Below are positions 44,071-53,403 of a stretch of 64,000 nucleotides of DNA, piece by piece. The position numbers and the translations under genes were made by a program. The stretch is from Roseiconus nitratireducens. Its GTDB lineage: Bacteria; Planctomycetota; Planctomycetia; Pirellulales; Pirellulaceae. The stretch covers positions 62,001-126,000 of the forward strand of contig NZ_VWOX01000012.1 in assembly GCF_008629675.1 (NCBI RefSeq), given 5' to 3'. Numbering within the stretch: position 1 is the first letter of the stretch; each line of letters starts with the position of its first letter. Below the pieces are notes generated by a model. The model was not told where the DNA came from. It worked only from the letters and a program-made list of their open reading frames with translations, and searched no databases.

Positions 44071-45591
44071 TCACAGTTGGGTCTGGAACCGCTTCACGCT
44101 GACCACTTTGGGGACGATCACCACCAGGGTTCCATAATCTTGGTGTTCGTAGCCGGCGGGGTTGCCGGTGCGTGGCATCACGTCGTAGTCGAATGCCGGC
44201 GCGTTACCCCAGCTGGGCTGTGTCGGATTTCCGTAGTAAGGCGCGGCATAGGACGATGCGAACGGTTGCTGCTGAATCGGGTGAAACACCCAATCCCGGC
44301 CGCGAACGGCGATTTGAGTCTGATAAGAAGTCACACCACCGACCGTCACCAGGGTCGGCGCGACGATCACGTCGGAGACCTGATACCAGGCAAATTTCAG
44401 CGCCCCGGGGATGATCGTCGGTGTCGCTCCCGATGCGGGGTCACGGACGTATTCGCGACGCATCAACATCAGCCAGTCACCGTCGTTAAGTTCCGGTTTG
44501 ACATAGCGGCTGGTCCGGAACACAAACTCACCGCCTCCGCCACCGACGATCGGACGGTCCGAAAGCGTGACGTAGCCCAGTTGTTCGCCGGGATACAGCA
44601 ATTCGCTGTCCGCTGGCGGTGGGCCGTTGACCACGCTCGGATCGGTCGCGGTGTATGGTGCCAGGTTGTGCGCCAGTCCGGCACCGCCTCCCGGGACGGT
44701 CACCACCTGGCGATCCCGCATCGTGACCACGGCGCCATCAAACAAGTTGCTGCCGGGTGCCGAACGCGACATCAGCACGATCGAACTGTAGCGTGAACTG
44801 ACCGTGTTCTTTGCCAGCGAACCCGCCGCGTTGCCGCCGCGTTGGACGAACAAGCCAGGCCCCCGCGTCGTGTCATCGGGGATCACGACCGAAAAGTCAT
44901 CGCTGCGACGCGTGGTCGACTGGGCGCTGGCCGCCGACAACACACCCGTGGAACCTTCAAACGGAATCGCAATTCGAGTGAACCGCGGCGTGTCCCAATC
45001 CAAAGTCATCGATGCGCTCAGCGCCGCCGACGGGGAAACATCGATCGGTTGATAGCGAGGGTCGTAACACGGGAACACCGTGCGGTCGTAATTGTTGCGG
45101 TTGTCATAGGGCGCCGCAGCAAGGTCATTCCGCAACGTGTTCGAAGCACTCAAAAACCAGGGGTCGATGCAAAACGCATCTGGCATCTGCGGCTGCGCCG
45201 GTGCGCCCGCAGCCAGATTGTTTTCGTATTGCGTGAGGTGATTGCCAAATTCCTGAGTGCTGAGCTGGTTGAAACGCAGCGACGAGGCGTTGAAGGCTTG
45301 CAGGGAGTTGTTGGCAACGATCACTTCCGTGAACGCGCTCTCCAGGTTGGCCATATCGGTCGCGACGCGGTTATTGATCTCTTCAATCGATCGGTCGATC
45401 TGAATGGCGTTGGCCGCATTGTTGGTCGCCACCGGCAGGATCGAAGCCACGCCCAGCAGACCGATCGTCAACACGGCGATCGCGAACAGGACCTCCATGA
45501 TCGACAGCCCCGAACGTTTGGGCCCCGCGGCGATTGCGGTGGCACGACCGAAGGTTCCGCTGCCGATTCGAATTCGTTGCTTACTGCTCAT
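44071..45591 (-). CDS. Prepilin-type protein, PilV/GspI-like
   Basis: 506 residues from ATG 45591, which overlaps the upstream stop by four bases (ATGA), a sign of translational coupling. The class III signal is GPKRSGLS then IMEVLFAIAVLTIGLLGVAS, with Glu at +5. An IdRSIEEINNRVATDMANLE helix follows. GspI/PilV proteins are usually under 200 residues, so this one has a 300-residue extension of unknown fold. The frame extends upstream to 45771 inside the previous gene, and those residues are rejected. Confidence 0.85.
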   Translation of the reverse strand: MSSKQRIRIGSGTFGRATAIAAGPKRSGLSIMEVLFAIAVLTIGLLGVASILPVATNNAANAIQIDRSIEEINNRVATDMANLESAFTEVIVANNSLQAFNASSLRFNQLSTQEFGNHLTQYENNLAAGAPAQPQMPDAFCIDPWFLSASNTLRNDLAAAPYDNRNNYDRTVFPCYDPRYQPIDVSPSAALSASMTLDWDTPRFTRIAIPFEGSTGVLSAASAQSTTRRSDDFSVVIPDDTTRGPGLFVQRGGNAAGSLAKNTVSSRYSSIVLMSRSAPGSNLFDGAVVTMRDRQVVTVPGGGAGLAHNLAPYTATDPSVVNGPPPADSELLYPGEQLGYVTLSDRPIVGGGGGEFVFRTSRYVKPELNDGDWLMLMRREYVRDPASGATPTIIPGALKFAWYQVSDVIVAPTLVTVGGVTSYQTQIAVRGRDWVFHPIQQQPFASSYAAPYYGNPTQPSWGNAPAFDYDVMPRTGNPAGYEHQDYGTLVVIVPKVVSVKRFQTQL

Positions 45592-46985
45592 TGGACCGCA
45601 CCTCCTGAAGCGAGTCGTCGTGACTGATGGACACGCGCGTTCATCACGCTTCGAGCGGGCGGGGTCGTCCCGAGCCCGTAGTAGTTGGTCAACACGGTCG
45701 CCGGAGGCTGCGATGCCACCGTGTCCAATCGGATCGCACCGCTGAGCGGTTGCACGCTGACCCAGGCACAATCGGTGTTGGCAAAATTTGGTACTTTGGT
45801 CGGCGTCAGCGCCGCCGGCGGGGCGGGAGTGGCCAGCGGCGGGTCGTCCGTCGTGATGTTGTAATCGGTGGTACCGACGACGTCCGGATAGCGGGCACCG
45901 TCATCGATGTTGTCCAAGATGCCATCGACATACCCGACGTTGAACGACACCGTCGTCGACGGATCCAGACGCACCAGGTTGAATCCGTCAATCACCCCGC
46001 CGTTGACAATGCGTTGATCGGAATAGATCCCGTCCAGCCGTCCGTCGGGAGCAAACATCACGTAGACGTCGTTCAGCAACCGATTCGCGGCCAGGTTGGG
46101 GATCTGCGTCGTGGGGATCGGATCCACAATCTGCTGAACATTGAACGCCAACGGATTGGAGGAAGGCCCTGAGACGGACAGATCCACCACCGTGCGTCCA
46201 ATCAAGCTGACCGGCGCCAGCGGAGCTCGGACCGGATTGACCCGAAACTTGAAGTCATGCGGCTGATAGACAGCCAATCCGGCGGGAAAGGTCGAGCTCA
46301 CGCCCGTTGTCGTCAAAGTCCCAGGAAAGCCGGTGTTCTGCGGCGAGAAATGTGGATAGTTGAACTCCACCAACGTGCCCGGCCCCGCGGGGACGCCCTG
46401 CGCATTCAACGGACTCCCTCCCGTCACGGTGTACGTGACCGCTGACTCGACTTTGAAAATGTAGTCCGACTTGCCGACGGAAAACTGGGTCCCAACATTG
46501 ATCAGTCTGGCGGCCGGACTGGTCCCGCTGGAATTTGCCACCGCGTACAGCAATCCCGCAGAGGTTTGCGGAAAGAAAAACTTCGGCACGGGTGTGGACC
46601 CGGTTGGCGGGTCAAACACCGGATAAACGGCTGACGCAGCGACGTCGCCACGGTACTCCAGTGGCGACTGCACATAGTAAAGCCGGGTCGCGTAGTTGCC
46701 GCCCAAATAGTTCAGCGCCGAGGGGTTGCCCGACCCGATGTCATGGCGTTGACGTTCGATCACAATCCCGTAGGGTCGCCCTGTGCGGATCGCTTGCGCC
46801 CGAGCGTTGATGAACGCACCCTTGACCAGAGACGCGCTGCGGCTGAGCGTGTTCTGACGCATGCTGTCTTTCAGCGTTGGCAGGGCGATCGCCGTCAACG
46901 CCGACGCAATCGTCAGCGCGATCAGCAATTCCACCAGGGTGAAAGCGTCTCGGCAACTTCGGCGGTGCAGTGTCATGGCTCTCAT
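45588..46985 (-). CDS. Prepilin-type protein, GspH/FimT-like
   Basis: 465 residues. Leader MRAMTLHRRSCRDA, cleavage before FTLVELLIALTIASALTAIA with Glu5; then SRSASLVKGAFINARAQAIR, typical of the GspH/FimT helix, and RPYGIVIE as the start of the beta-rich domain. Two to three times the normal size, with Pro/Thr-rich loops. Start codon directly follows the upstream stop (TAG-ATG), a second ATG three codons on is also possible. Confidence 0.85.
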   Translation of the reverse strand: MRAMTLHRRSCRDAFTLVELLIALTIASALTAIALPTLKDSMRQNTLSRSASLVKGAFINARAQAIRTGRPYGIVIERQRHDIGSGNPSALNYLGGNYATRLYYVQSPLEYRGDVAASAVYPVFDPPTGSTPVPKFFFPQTSAGLLYAVANSSGTSPAARLINVGTQFSVGKSDYIFKVESAVTYTVTGGSPLNAQGVPAGPGTLVEFNYPHFSPQNTGFPGTLTTTGVSSTFPAGLAVYQPHDFKFRVNPVRAPLAPVSLIGRTVVDLSVSGPSSNPLAFNVQQIVDPIPTTQIPNLAANRLLNDVYVMFAPDGRLDGIYSDQRIVNGGVIDGFNLVRLDPSTTVSFNVGYVDGILDNIDDGARYPDVVGTTDYNITTDDPPLATPAPPAALTPTKVPNFANTDCAWVSVQPLSGAIRLDTVASQPPATVLTNYYGLGTTPPARSVMNARVHQSRRLASGGAVQ

Positions 46986-48362
46986 CTAAAGGTCTCCATC
47001 AAGCGACGTGATGTTGTCGCCCGCGGCGCCGCGGTCCAACGTTCCGCCCAGACCACCGCCTTCACGTGCCGTCCTGATACTGATGTTGTTAGGCGGCACT
47101 TCGATCAGATTGAACCCAAGTGGCACCGGCGAAATAGACACATCATGGAATGGATCTGGATACCGATAAACCACTCGGGGATCGCGTGGAGTTGGGGTGT
47201 TGTTGGTGATCTGTATGGCTGAGGCGCTGTAATAATCGCCGACGTCTTGTGACGTCTCCGGGTCGTACGTCCGCCGAATGCCAAACTCTCCATCACGTCC
47301 GGCACTGATCACGACCGGCGGAAGGTAAAACGGGTGATAGGCCTGCGGCGGAGTCGGGGGCGTTGAGAAGTTCGCCGAATCGAACCGCCAGTCCGCGAGC
47401 AGAAAATCAAACGGATCGGGATCGGACGGGTACTGATCAGCCGGCGTTCCGGCCGCGGGCCGAAAGTTTTTGATCGCCGCCGCACTGATTCCCGCGGGAT
47501 TGCGGATCATTTCATACGGAACTCCCCACGCATCCAGAATCTCCGGAAATCCGTCGCCGTCCGTATCACCGATGCTGGTGGAAGGCAGCTTGTCGATCGC
47601 CTTCTGGCCAAACAATTGAGTCGTCGCCAGGATCAAGTACAGGCACTCGGCCGATTCATTCGTCCGCGTCCACTCCCGTCCGGCGCCATCGTCGATAGGA
47701 TCACCGCTGGTAAAGCGGTTGAACGGCGGCTGGAATGCTCCACCGTTGTAAGCGGCGGCAATCGCGTCGACCGAAGGATCGGTGCAGGGATTATTCGCGG
47801 CGACCTGAGAATCCAGCGTGGCAGCCGAATCCAGACCGGCCAGCGTTCGCATCCGGTTCCACTGCGACGGCGGTTTGACCTGCGCCAGGTTGGCCTGCCA
47901 TCCCGATGGAATCCGAGTCCGAAATTGCAACGATGCCGGAGGGTACAACAAATCGGCGCGGCACTCCGGGATGACCATGCGGATCAAATCGCGGCGGGCG
48001 GCCAGCACCAAACGGCTCCGCTCCTGGGCTTCGAAGGCGGCCGGGCTGGCGGCCCCCGCGCTGCCCAGTCCGCCGACCGACCCGGCCGTCGCGGCGGGGT
48101 TGATCGGCGCGTAAACCAATTCCACCTTGGACAACGACACCTCGTTCATCCGCGATTGCAACAGCTGGCCGATCGTCAGCACGTCGGCTTGCGTGCGTTT
48201 GATCCGCGCGTCGGTGGTGGCGGATGCGAGCGCGTAGGTCAGCATGCCGGCCAGTGAGACCATCACGGTCAGCACGACCAGCAATTCGACCAGCGTGAAG
48301 CCGCCGGCGCGACGCGGGGTCGTCCGTTGCGGAGTTCGTTTCGCTTTGCGTTGCGTTTGCAT
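46986..48362 (-). CDS. Prepilin-type protein, unassigned minor pilin
   Basis: 458 residues from ATG 48362 (MQTQRKAKRTPQR), a strongly basic leader followed by AGG and FTLVELLVVLTVMVSLAGML with Glu5. The helix continues ARIKRTQADVLTIGQLLQSR. The globular part contains DTDGDGFPEILDAWG, an Asp-rich loop shared in style with other proteins of this locus, and a predicted C-terminal beta region. It is in the second position after the GspG-like gene; the subfamily is not clear. Confidence 0.82.
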   Translation of the reverse strand: MQTQRKAKRTPQRTTPRRAGGFTLVELLVVLTVMVSLAGMLTYALASATTDARIKRTQADVLTIGQLLQSRMNEVSLSKVELVYAPINPAATAGSVGGLGSAGAASPAAFEAQERSRLVLAARRDLIRMVIPECRADLLYPPASLQFRTRIPSGWQANLAQVKPPSQWNRMRTLAGLDSAATLDSQVAANNPCTDPSVDAIAAAYNGGAFQPPFNRFTSGDPIDDGAGREWTRTNESAECLYLILATTQLFGQKAIDKLPSTSIGDTDGDGFPEILDAWGVPYEMIRNPAGISAAAIKNFRPAAGTPADQYPSDPDPFDFLLADWRFDSANFSTPPTPPQAYHPFYLPPVVISAGRDGEFGIRRTYDPETSQDVGDYYSASAIQITNNTPTPRDPRVVYRYPDPFHDVSISPVPLGFNLIEVPPNNISIRTAREGGGLGGTLDRGAAGDNITSLDGDL

Positions 48363-48450
48363 CTCTGGTTTCACTCGTTGTCCGAAATCACCTTCCGCGC
48401 CAGCTGCCAGGCGGTGTCGATAAAGCCCTGCCGTCGCCGGGCGGTGGAAA

Positions 48451-48473
48451 ACCACGCTCTGGCCAGCGTGGCT
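48451..48473. repeat. Palindrome of the ACGCTC-TGGC type in pilus locus
   Basis: ACCACGCT, CTGGCC, AGCGTGGCT: near-palindrome between two prepilin genes, related to the palindromes at 20125-20345 and 30640-30663. Confidence 0.6.
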
Positions 48474-48493
48474 ACACGTCTTCTGGATACTTG

Positions 48494-49666
48494 CTAAGGC
48501 AGTTGATTCTCAAAGGTGGACTCGATGAAGTTGCACATGTTGTCCTTGAACGGGTTGTCCGACTTGTTGACGATCGACGTGATGTCGAAACGGCTGACGT
48601 TGGGACTCTTCAAAGCCTGCGGCGTGCTGGCCGCATCGTTCAGCACGATCAGGCCGCCATCGACCTGGAAATAAACCGGCGCGACATTTTGAGGGTTGGT
48701 TCCGCCGTCGGCGTCGGTGACCTCGCCGTAAAAACCGTCCAGGCCCGGCGCGAGCAGTTGGAACGAATTCGGCTGGGCAAACTGCCACCCCGTTGCCGCC
48801 GCGGCCAACGTGCCATAACTGCCCGAAGGCGGATTGTTGGCAACGGTGGAATAGACGGGACGGACGCCGTCGTAGCCGGTCAATGAATCGTTGGTTTGAC
48901 GCACGTACCCGTTGAACACGGTGGTCCCATCGTTCCACGCGTACGTCCGTGCGTCGAAGTACACGACCGGGCTGGCCTCTTCACGCAGGTTGTACGTCGG
49001 AAACACATCGATGGGCGAATAGGTGTCGTCGTCGCTCTGATTGCGATTGGTGAACGACTTGGTCGCGCTTGGATCGAACGTCACCAGGGACAATCGAGCC
49101 GGGTCGAATTCGATCTCGGGCGAATTGCGGGTCGGGTTGTACTCGTAGCCGGCCGGATCGTCCGGTGCGGTGGGAGCGTTCGGCGCCGGCATCGCGACCA
49201 ACGGACCGCCCGCACCGGTGAACGGATACTGCGGATCGGAACTGAATCCTCCCAACGACCACACCACGGCTTCGGCCCGGTCCATTGCGGCCGGGTTGTA
49301 ATTCGTTGTGGCCGTCAGCTGCGTGGGATCGTTGTCGGCCACGTCATCGCACAACCGATACAGCAAGTTCAATTCGGTCGTCGCGATGTCGGGAAAGATC
49401 TTCAGGTAGTGTCTCTTGACCAGGTTCCAGTCGGAAAAGTCCGGCGGATAGTCGCCGTACTTGGTCTTGTAGTTCTCGATCCCGCTGGCCAGGTTGGTCA
49501 TCTCCGCTTTCATCGACGCCTGACGCACGGTCCGCATCACGCGACCGATGGCCGGGATGGATAGCGCAGCGATGGCGCCGATGATCGTGATCACCACCAG
49601 CAGTTCAACCAGCGTGAAACCGCGACGATCGGCGGACGGTCGGTAAGTTGATTGTTTGCGATTCAT
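48494..49666 (-). CDS. Prepilin-type protein, GspG-like (major pseudopilin type)
   Basis: 390 residues. Leader MNRKQSTYRPSADRRG, cleavage before FTLVELLVVITIIGAIAALS with Glu5. The helix is followed by KAEMTNLASGIENYKTKYGD and YPPDF, the GspG signature (helix, then a GxYP-like turn). Typical GspG is about 150 residues; this one has a 240-residue extra domain, rich in Asn/Asp/Pro. First pilin gene of the locus, 294 bases after the platform protein gene, so it may have its own promoter and be the most abundant subunit. Confidence 0.87.
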   Translation of the reverse strand: MNRKQSTYRPSADRRGFTLVELLVVITIIGAIAALSIPAIGRVMRTVRQASMKAEMTNLASGIENYKTKYGDYPPDFSDWNLVKRHYLKIFPDIATTELNLLYRLCDDVADNDPTQLTATTNYNPAAMDRAEAVVWSLGGFSSDPQYPFTGAGGPLVAMPAPNAPTAPDDPAGYEYNPTRNSPEIEFDPARLSLVTFDPSATKSFTNRNQSDDDTYSPIDVFPTYNLREEASPVVYFDARTYAWNDGTTVFNGYVRQTNDSLTGYDGVRPVYSTVANNPPSGSYGTLAAAATGWQFAQPNSFQLLAPGLDGFYGEVTDADGGTNPQNVAPVYFQVDGGLIVLNDAASTPQALKSPNVSRFDITSIVNKSDNPFKDNMCNFIESTFENQLP

Positions 49667-49960
49667 GATTCAGTTCCCCGCTGGAATACTTCCCTGTGGG
49701 TATTGGGCCTGTCGGTCGTGGATTTGACTTCGCTTGGCTACCGATCTTGCTCGGTCGAGGGTGGTGGTGGTCGAGACGGAACGGGTGTGAAAAGCCCCAC
49801 GTAGGGACCCTCTGCGGAGCCGAATCACGCGTCGTCGCGCGACCGGCCGGCCGCCGGGACACTCCCCGGCGGTTTTCCGCTGCCGACGGGGTCATCCCGC
49901 ACGGCTGTGCTTGCCTTTTCGGGCCGAGCTTTCGGGCTGGGCTCTCGGCCTGGGCCCGCG

Positions 49961-51403
49961 TCAGTTGGACAAACTGGTGATCAACGAAATCAGCGGCATG
50001 AACAAACTGATCACGATGAAACCGACGGTGACCCCCAGAAAGACGATCATCAACGGTTCGATCAGGGCGGTCAGACCGTCGGTCATGGTTCGCACTTCTT
50101 CGTCGTACGTGTCGGCGACCTTGTACAACATCGTGTCCAACTCACCGGTTTCTTCACCGACGTCGACCATGTTGACGACCAAGTCGTTGACGACGCGGCC
50201 CTTGATCTTCATGGCGTAAAACAGTCCGGCGACGACCGCCCCGATGCCGATCGCGTAGGCTCCCATGAACGTCAACGTCTGGACCATCACGCCGTCATCC
50301 AATTTGGTCCCACGGCTGGTGATCGCGACCGACAGCAGCAACATCCCCGGGAACGCCCCGAAGAGCGCGAAGAAGAACAACGCCATCGGGTGGAAGCCCA
50401 GCCGGCTGTGGTCCTTCAGCGGTTTGCTGATCACTTCCCCCTCGCGGACCGCCTCGCTGACTCGCATGAACAGTTTCTCGAACACCGCGTTTCCGGCGGT
50501 CTCGCGGGTGATGTTCAACGCCTCCAAAATCGGCACCCCGCTGCTGACCAGCGTTCCCAACGTCCGGGTCGTTCTAGCCAGGATATTCTTTTCCAGCAGG
50601 CCGCCGAAAATCGGCACCTTGATGATGAACATGTCAAACCCGGTCCGCCCGTGCCGGAACTTGCGGACCAGCTTGACGAATAGCAGGAACATGATCGGGA
50701 TCACAATCAACAGCCACCAATAGTTCGCCAGGTAGTTGCTCATCGCGATCAACAGCAGCGTCGGCGCGGGCAGTTTCAGCTCGAACTCTTCGAACATCTC
50801 CTCGAACGTCGGCACGATGAAGATCATGATCCCGGTCAGAATCAGGATCGCGACCAGAGCCACCACGATCGGGTAGATCAACGCACCTTTGACTTTTCGT
50901 TTGAGCGATTCGGCGCGTTCGAGAAACTCCGCCAGACGTTGCAAAATGGTTTCCAACGCCCCACCGGCCTCGCCGGCCTTGATCATGTTCACGTACAGCC
51001 GGCTGAAGATCTTCGGCGACTTGGCCATCGCTTCGCTCAGCGTGGACCCGCTTTCAATCTCCTCGCACACGTCCATCAACGCGTACTTCAACTTGCCGGG
51101 CTTCTGGTTGTTTTCCAGGATCTTCAACGACCGCAAAATCGGCAGGCCGGCGTCCTGAAGAATCGACAGCTGGCGGGTGAAGGCGCACAGGTGTTTGGTT
51201 TTCGCACCCCCGATGGCGAAGCCACGCTTCTTGCCGCCCTTGCCGCCCTTCTTGGCAGCGGCTTGTTTCTTGACGGAGATCTTCGTGACGAAGTACCCCA
51301 TCTGGCGAATGGTGGTTTGCGCCTCCTCTTCGGTCGCCGCATCGATCTCGTCGCGGATCTCCTGACCGGCCGCGTCCATCGCTTCGAATTGATAAGTAGG
51401 CAT
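49961..51403 (-). CDS. Type II secretion/type IV pilus inner-membrane platform protein (GspF/PilC)
   Basis: 480 residues. Polytopic assembly platform that couples the ATPases to pilin insertion. An N-terminal small domain (MPTYQFEAMDAAGQEIRDEI) is followed by two repeats of the GspF domain (FTRQLSILQDAGLPILRSLK near 95, and ILARTTRTLGTLVSSGVPIL near 280). Three or more membrane helices are visible near 195-215, 240-260 and 450-475. A basic Gly/Lys-rich linker (AAAKKGGKGGKKRG) sits around residue 50-65. It lies between the second ATPase gene and the pilin genes, 134 bases after the former. Confidence 0.93.
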   Translation of the reverse strand: MPTYQFEAMDAAGQEIRDEIDAATEEEAQTTIRQMGYFVTKISVKKQAAAKKGGKGGKKRGFAIGGAKTKHLCAFTRQLSILQDAGLPILRSLKILENNQKPGKLKYALMDVCEEIESGSTLSEAMAKSPKIFSRLYVNMIKAGEAGGALETILQRLAEFLERAESLKRKVKGALIYPIVVALVAILILTGIMIFIVPTFEEMFEEFELKLPAPTLLLIAMSNYLANYWWLLIVIPIMFLLFVKLVRKFRHGRTGFDMFIIKVPIFGGLLEKNILARTTRTLGTLVSSGVPILEALNITRETAGNAVFEKLFMRVSEAVREGEVISKPLKDHSRLGFHPMALFFFALFGAFPGMLLLSVAITSRGTKLDDGVMVQTLTFMGAYAIGIGAVVAGLFYAMKIKGRVVNDLVVNMVDVGEETGELDTMLYKVADTYDEEVRTMTDGLTALIEPLMIVFLGVTVGFIVISLFMPLISLITSLSN

Positions 51404-51537
51404 TTTTACTTCGCCCTGGTTTCTGGCTCGTTGCGTTTGGCTTTAGTGGAGCGGTCGGCTGCGACGTGCAGGCTCAGGTAAAGCCGTTGGAAAATCAGTG
51501 GAAATCGAAAACAAACAAAAACAAAAATGACTGACGA

Positions 51538-53250
51538 TCACTCCGAGACCGTCTCGCGGACCACTTCGTCCAGCGTGGTGATTCCGTCAAAGGCCATGTT
51601 CATGCCGGCCTCCCGCAGCGTGATCATGCCGTGGCGCTCGGCCTCGTCACGCAGCTCGTCGGTCGATGCATTGCCCATGACCATGTCGCGGATCTTGTCG
51701 TTCAGAATCATCAGCTCGAACAACGCGATCCGTCCCTTGTAACCGGTGTTGTTGCACTGGTCGCATCCGGCGCCCTTGAAGAACTTCTTGCCGGCCACTT
51801 CTTCCTGGGTCATGCCCAGTTCGAACAGCAGGTCCATGTTGATCTTCGTTTCCTCGCGGCACTTCGTACAAATCCGCCGAACCAGACGCTGGGCCAGCAC
51901 CGCCTCCACGGTCGCGCACGTCATGAACGCGGGAATCCCCATGTCCTTCAAACGGGTGACCGTCGCCGGGGCGCTGTTGGTGTGCAGGGTGCTGAAGACC
52001 AGGTGACCGGTCAGCGCCGCCTGGATGGCGATCTCGGCCGTTTCCAAGTCACGGATTTCGCCGACCAGGATGATGTCCGGGTCCTGTCGCAGGATCGCGC
52101 GCAGGCAGCTGGCGAACGTCACCCCCGCGTCGTGGTCGATCGGGATCTGGATGATCCCATCGATGTCGTACTCGACCGGGTCCTCGGTGGTGATCAATTT
52201 GTCTTTGATGTCGTTCATCTCCGACAACGCCGAATACAGCGTCGTCGTTTTTCCGCTGCCGGTCGGGCCGGTGACCAGGATGATCCCGTTGGGGCGGTCG
52301 ATGGCCTTGCGGAAGGTGGCCATCGTGTTTTCGTCCATCCCCACGTTTTCCAACGACAGGTTCACGACCGATCGGTCCAATACCCGCATCACGACGCTTT
52401 CGCCAAAAATTGTCGGCAACACACTGACACGCAAGTCGACCGGGTGTCCGCCAACCATCAATTCGATCCGACCGTCCTGGGGCAGCCGCCGTTCGGCGAT
52501 GTCCAGGTCCGCCATCACCTTGATCCGCGTGGTGATCGCGAACGCCAAGTGACGCGGCGGGGGAACCATTTCGTACAGCACCCCTTCAGCCTTGATCCGA
52601 ATCCGGAATTCGTCTTCAAACGGTTCCAGGTGGATGTCGCTGGCGTGATCCTTGATCGCCAACAGCAACACCATGTTCAACAGCTTGCGGACGGGCGCCG
52701 AATCGGCCAACGCCTCGGCGTCGGTAATGTTGAACTTCTCGCTGTCCAGCGCCGAAGCGGCCGCCTTCAGCTCCTCATCCTCCTCCAACTCGGCAACCAG
52801 CTTCTCGACGCTCTCGGCCTCACTGTCGTAGTAGCGGCCGATCGTCTGGTTGATGTCGCGTTCGGTGGCGACGACCACGTCGATGTCGTAACCCAGGAAC
52901 GTCCGCAGCTCGTCTTGAACGCTCAGGTTCTGGGGATCACAGGTGGCCACCGTCAAACGGTTGTCTTCGAACCGGATCGGAACCACCCGGTACAGCTGCG
53001 CCATCGTCTCCGAAATCCGCTCCACCAGCTCGGGCTGTAAGGTCACTTCTTCCAGCGACACGGTCTGCATCGACATCTGCTCGGCGAGCGCCTGGATCAG
53101 CTGCTCGTCGGTGATCAGCTGCATGTCCTCGGCGATTTTGCCGAACAGGGCGCCGGGCTGCTGCTCTTGTTCTTCAAGAACGATGTCGCGTTGCTCATCG
53201 GTCAAAAAACCGAGGTCAACAAGGATCTGTCCTATGCGACGTGGGGCCAT
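51538..53250 (-). CDS. Pilus/secretion assembly ATPase (PilB/GspE), paralog 2
   Basis: 570 residues. N-terminal MshEN-type domain (RRIGQILVDLGFLTDEQRDI), which in relatives can bind cyclic-di-GMP. Walker A GPTGSGKTTTLYSAL is near residue 330, the Asp box after it, Walker B DIILVGEIRDLETAEIA, the His box STLHTNSAPATVTRLKDMG, and a tetracysteine zinc site (CTKCRE, then CDQCNN). Drives assembly. It is the nearest ATPase to the platform gene, so it is the likely main assembly motor. Confidence 0.94.
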   Translation of the reverse strand: MAPRRIGQILVDLGFLTDEQRDIVLEEQEQQPGALFGKIAEDMQLITDEQLIQALAEQMSMQTVSLEEVTLQPELVERISETMAQLYRVVPIRFEDNRLTVATCDPQNLSVQDELRTFLGYDIDVVVATERDINQTIGRYYDSEAESVEKLVAELEEDEELKAAASALDSEKFNITDAEALADSAPVRKLLNMVLLLAIKDHASDIHLEPFEDEFRIRIKAEGVLYEMVPPPRHLAFAITTRIKVMADLDIAERRLPQDGRIELMVGGHPVDLRVSVLPTIFGESVVMRVLDRSVVNLSLENVGMDENTMATFRKAIDRPNGIILVTGPTGSGKTTTLYSALSEMNDIKDKLITTEDPVEYDIDGIIQIPIDHDAGVTFASCLRAILRQDPDIILVGEIRDLETAEIAIQAALTGHLVFSTLHTNSAPATVTRLKDMGIPAFMTCATVEAVLAQRLVRRICTKCREETKINMDLLFELGMTQEEVAGKKFFKGAGCDQCNNTGYKGRIALFELMILNDKIRDMVMGNASTDELRDEAERHGMITLREAGMNMAFDGITTLDEVVRETVSE

Positions 53251-53403
53251 GGGAAACTTTGTCGTTGGGGGAAACGGGTCAAACGGAATTCAAATCAAAA
53301 GTTGATCGTGCGTTTGCGGTGTGACAATCGGGGACGTGTGAATCGGAGCCGTGTGAATCGCGGTTGGTCGACAGGTTGCCTGCCGCGTGATTCGGCGGCG
53401 ACG

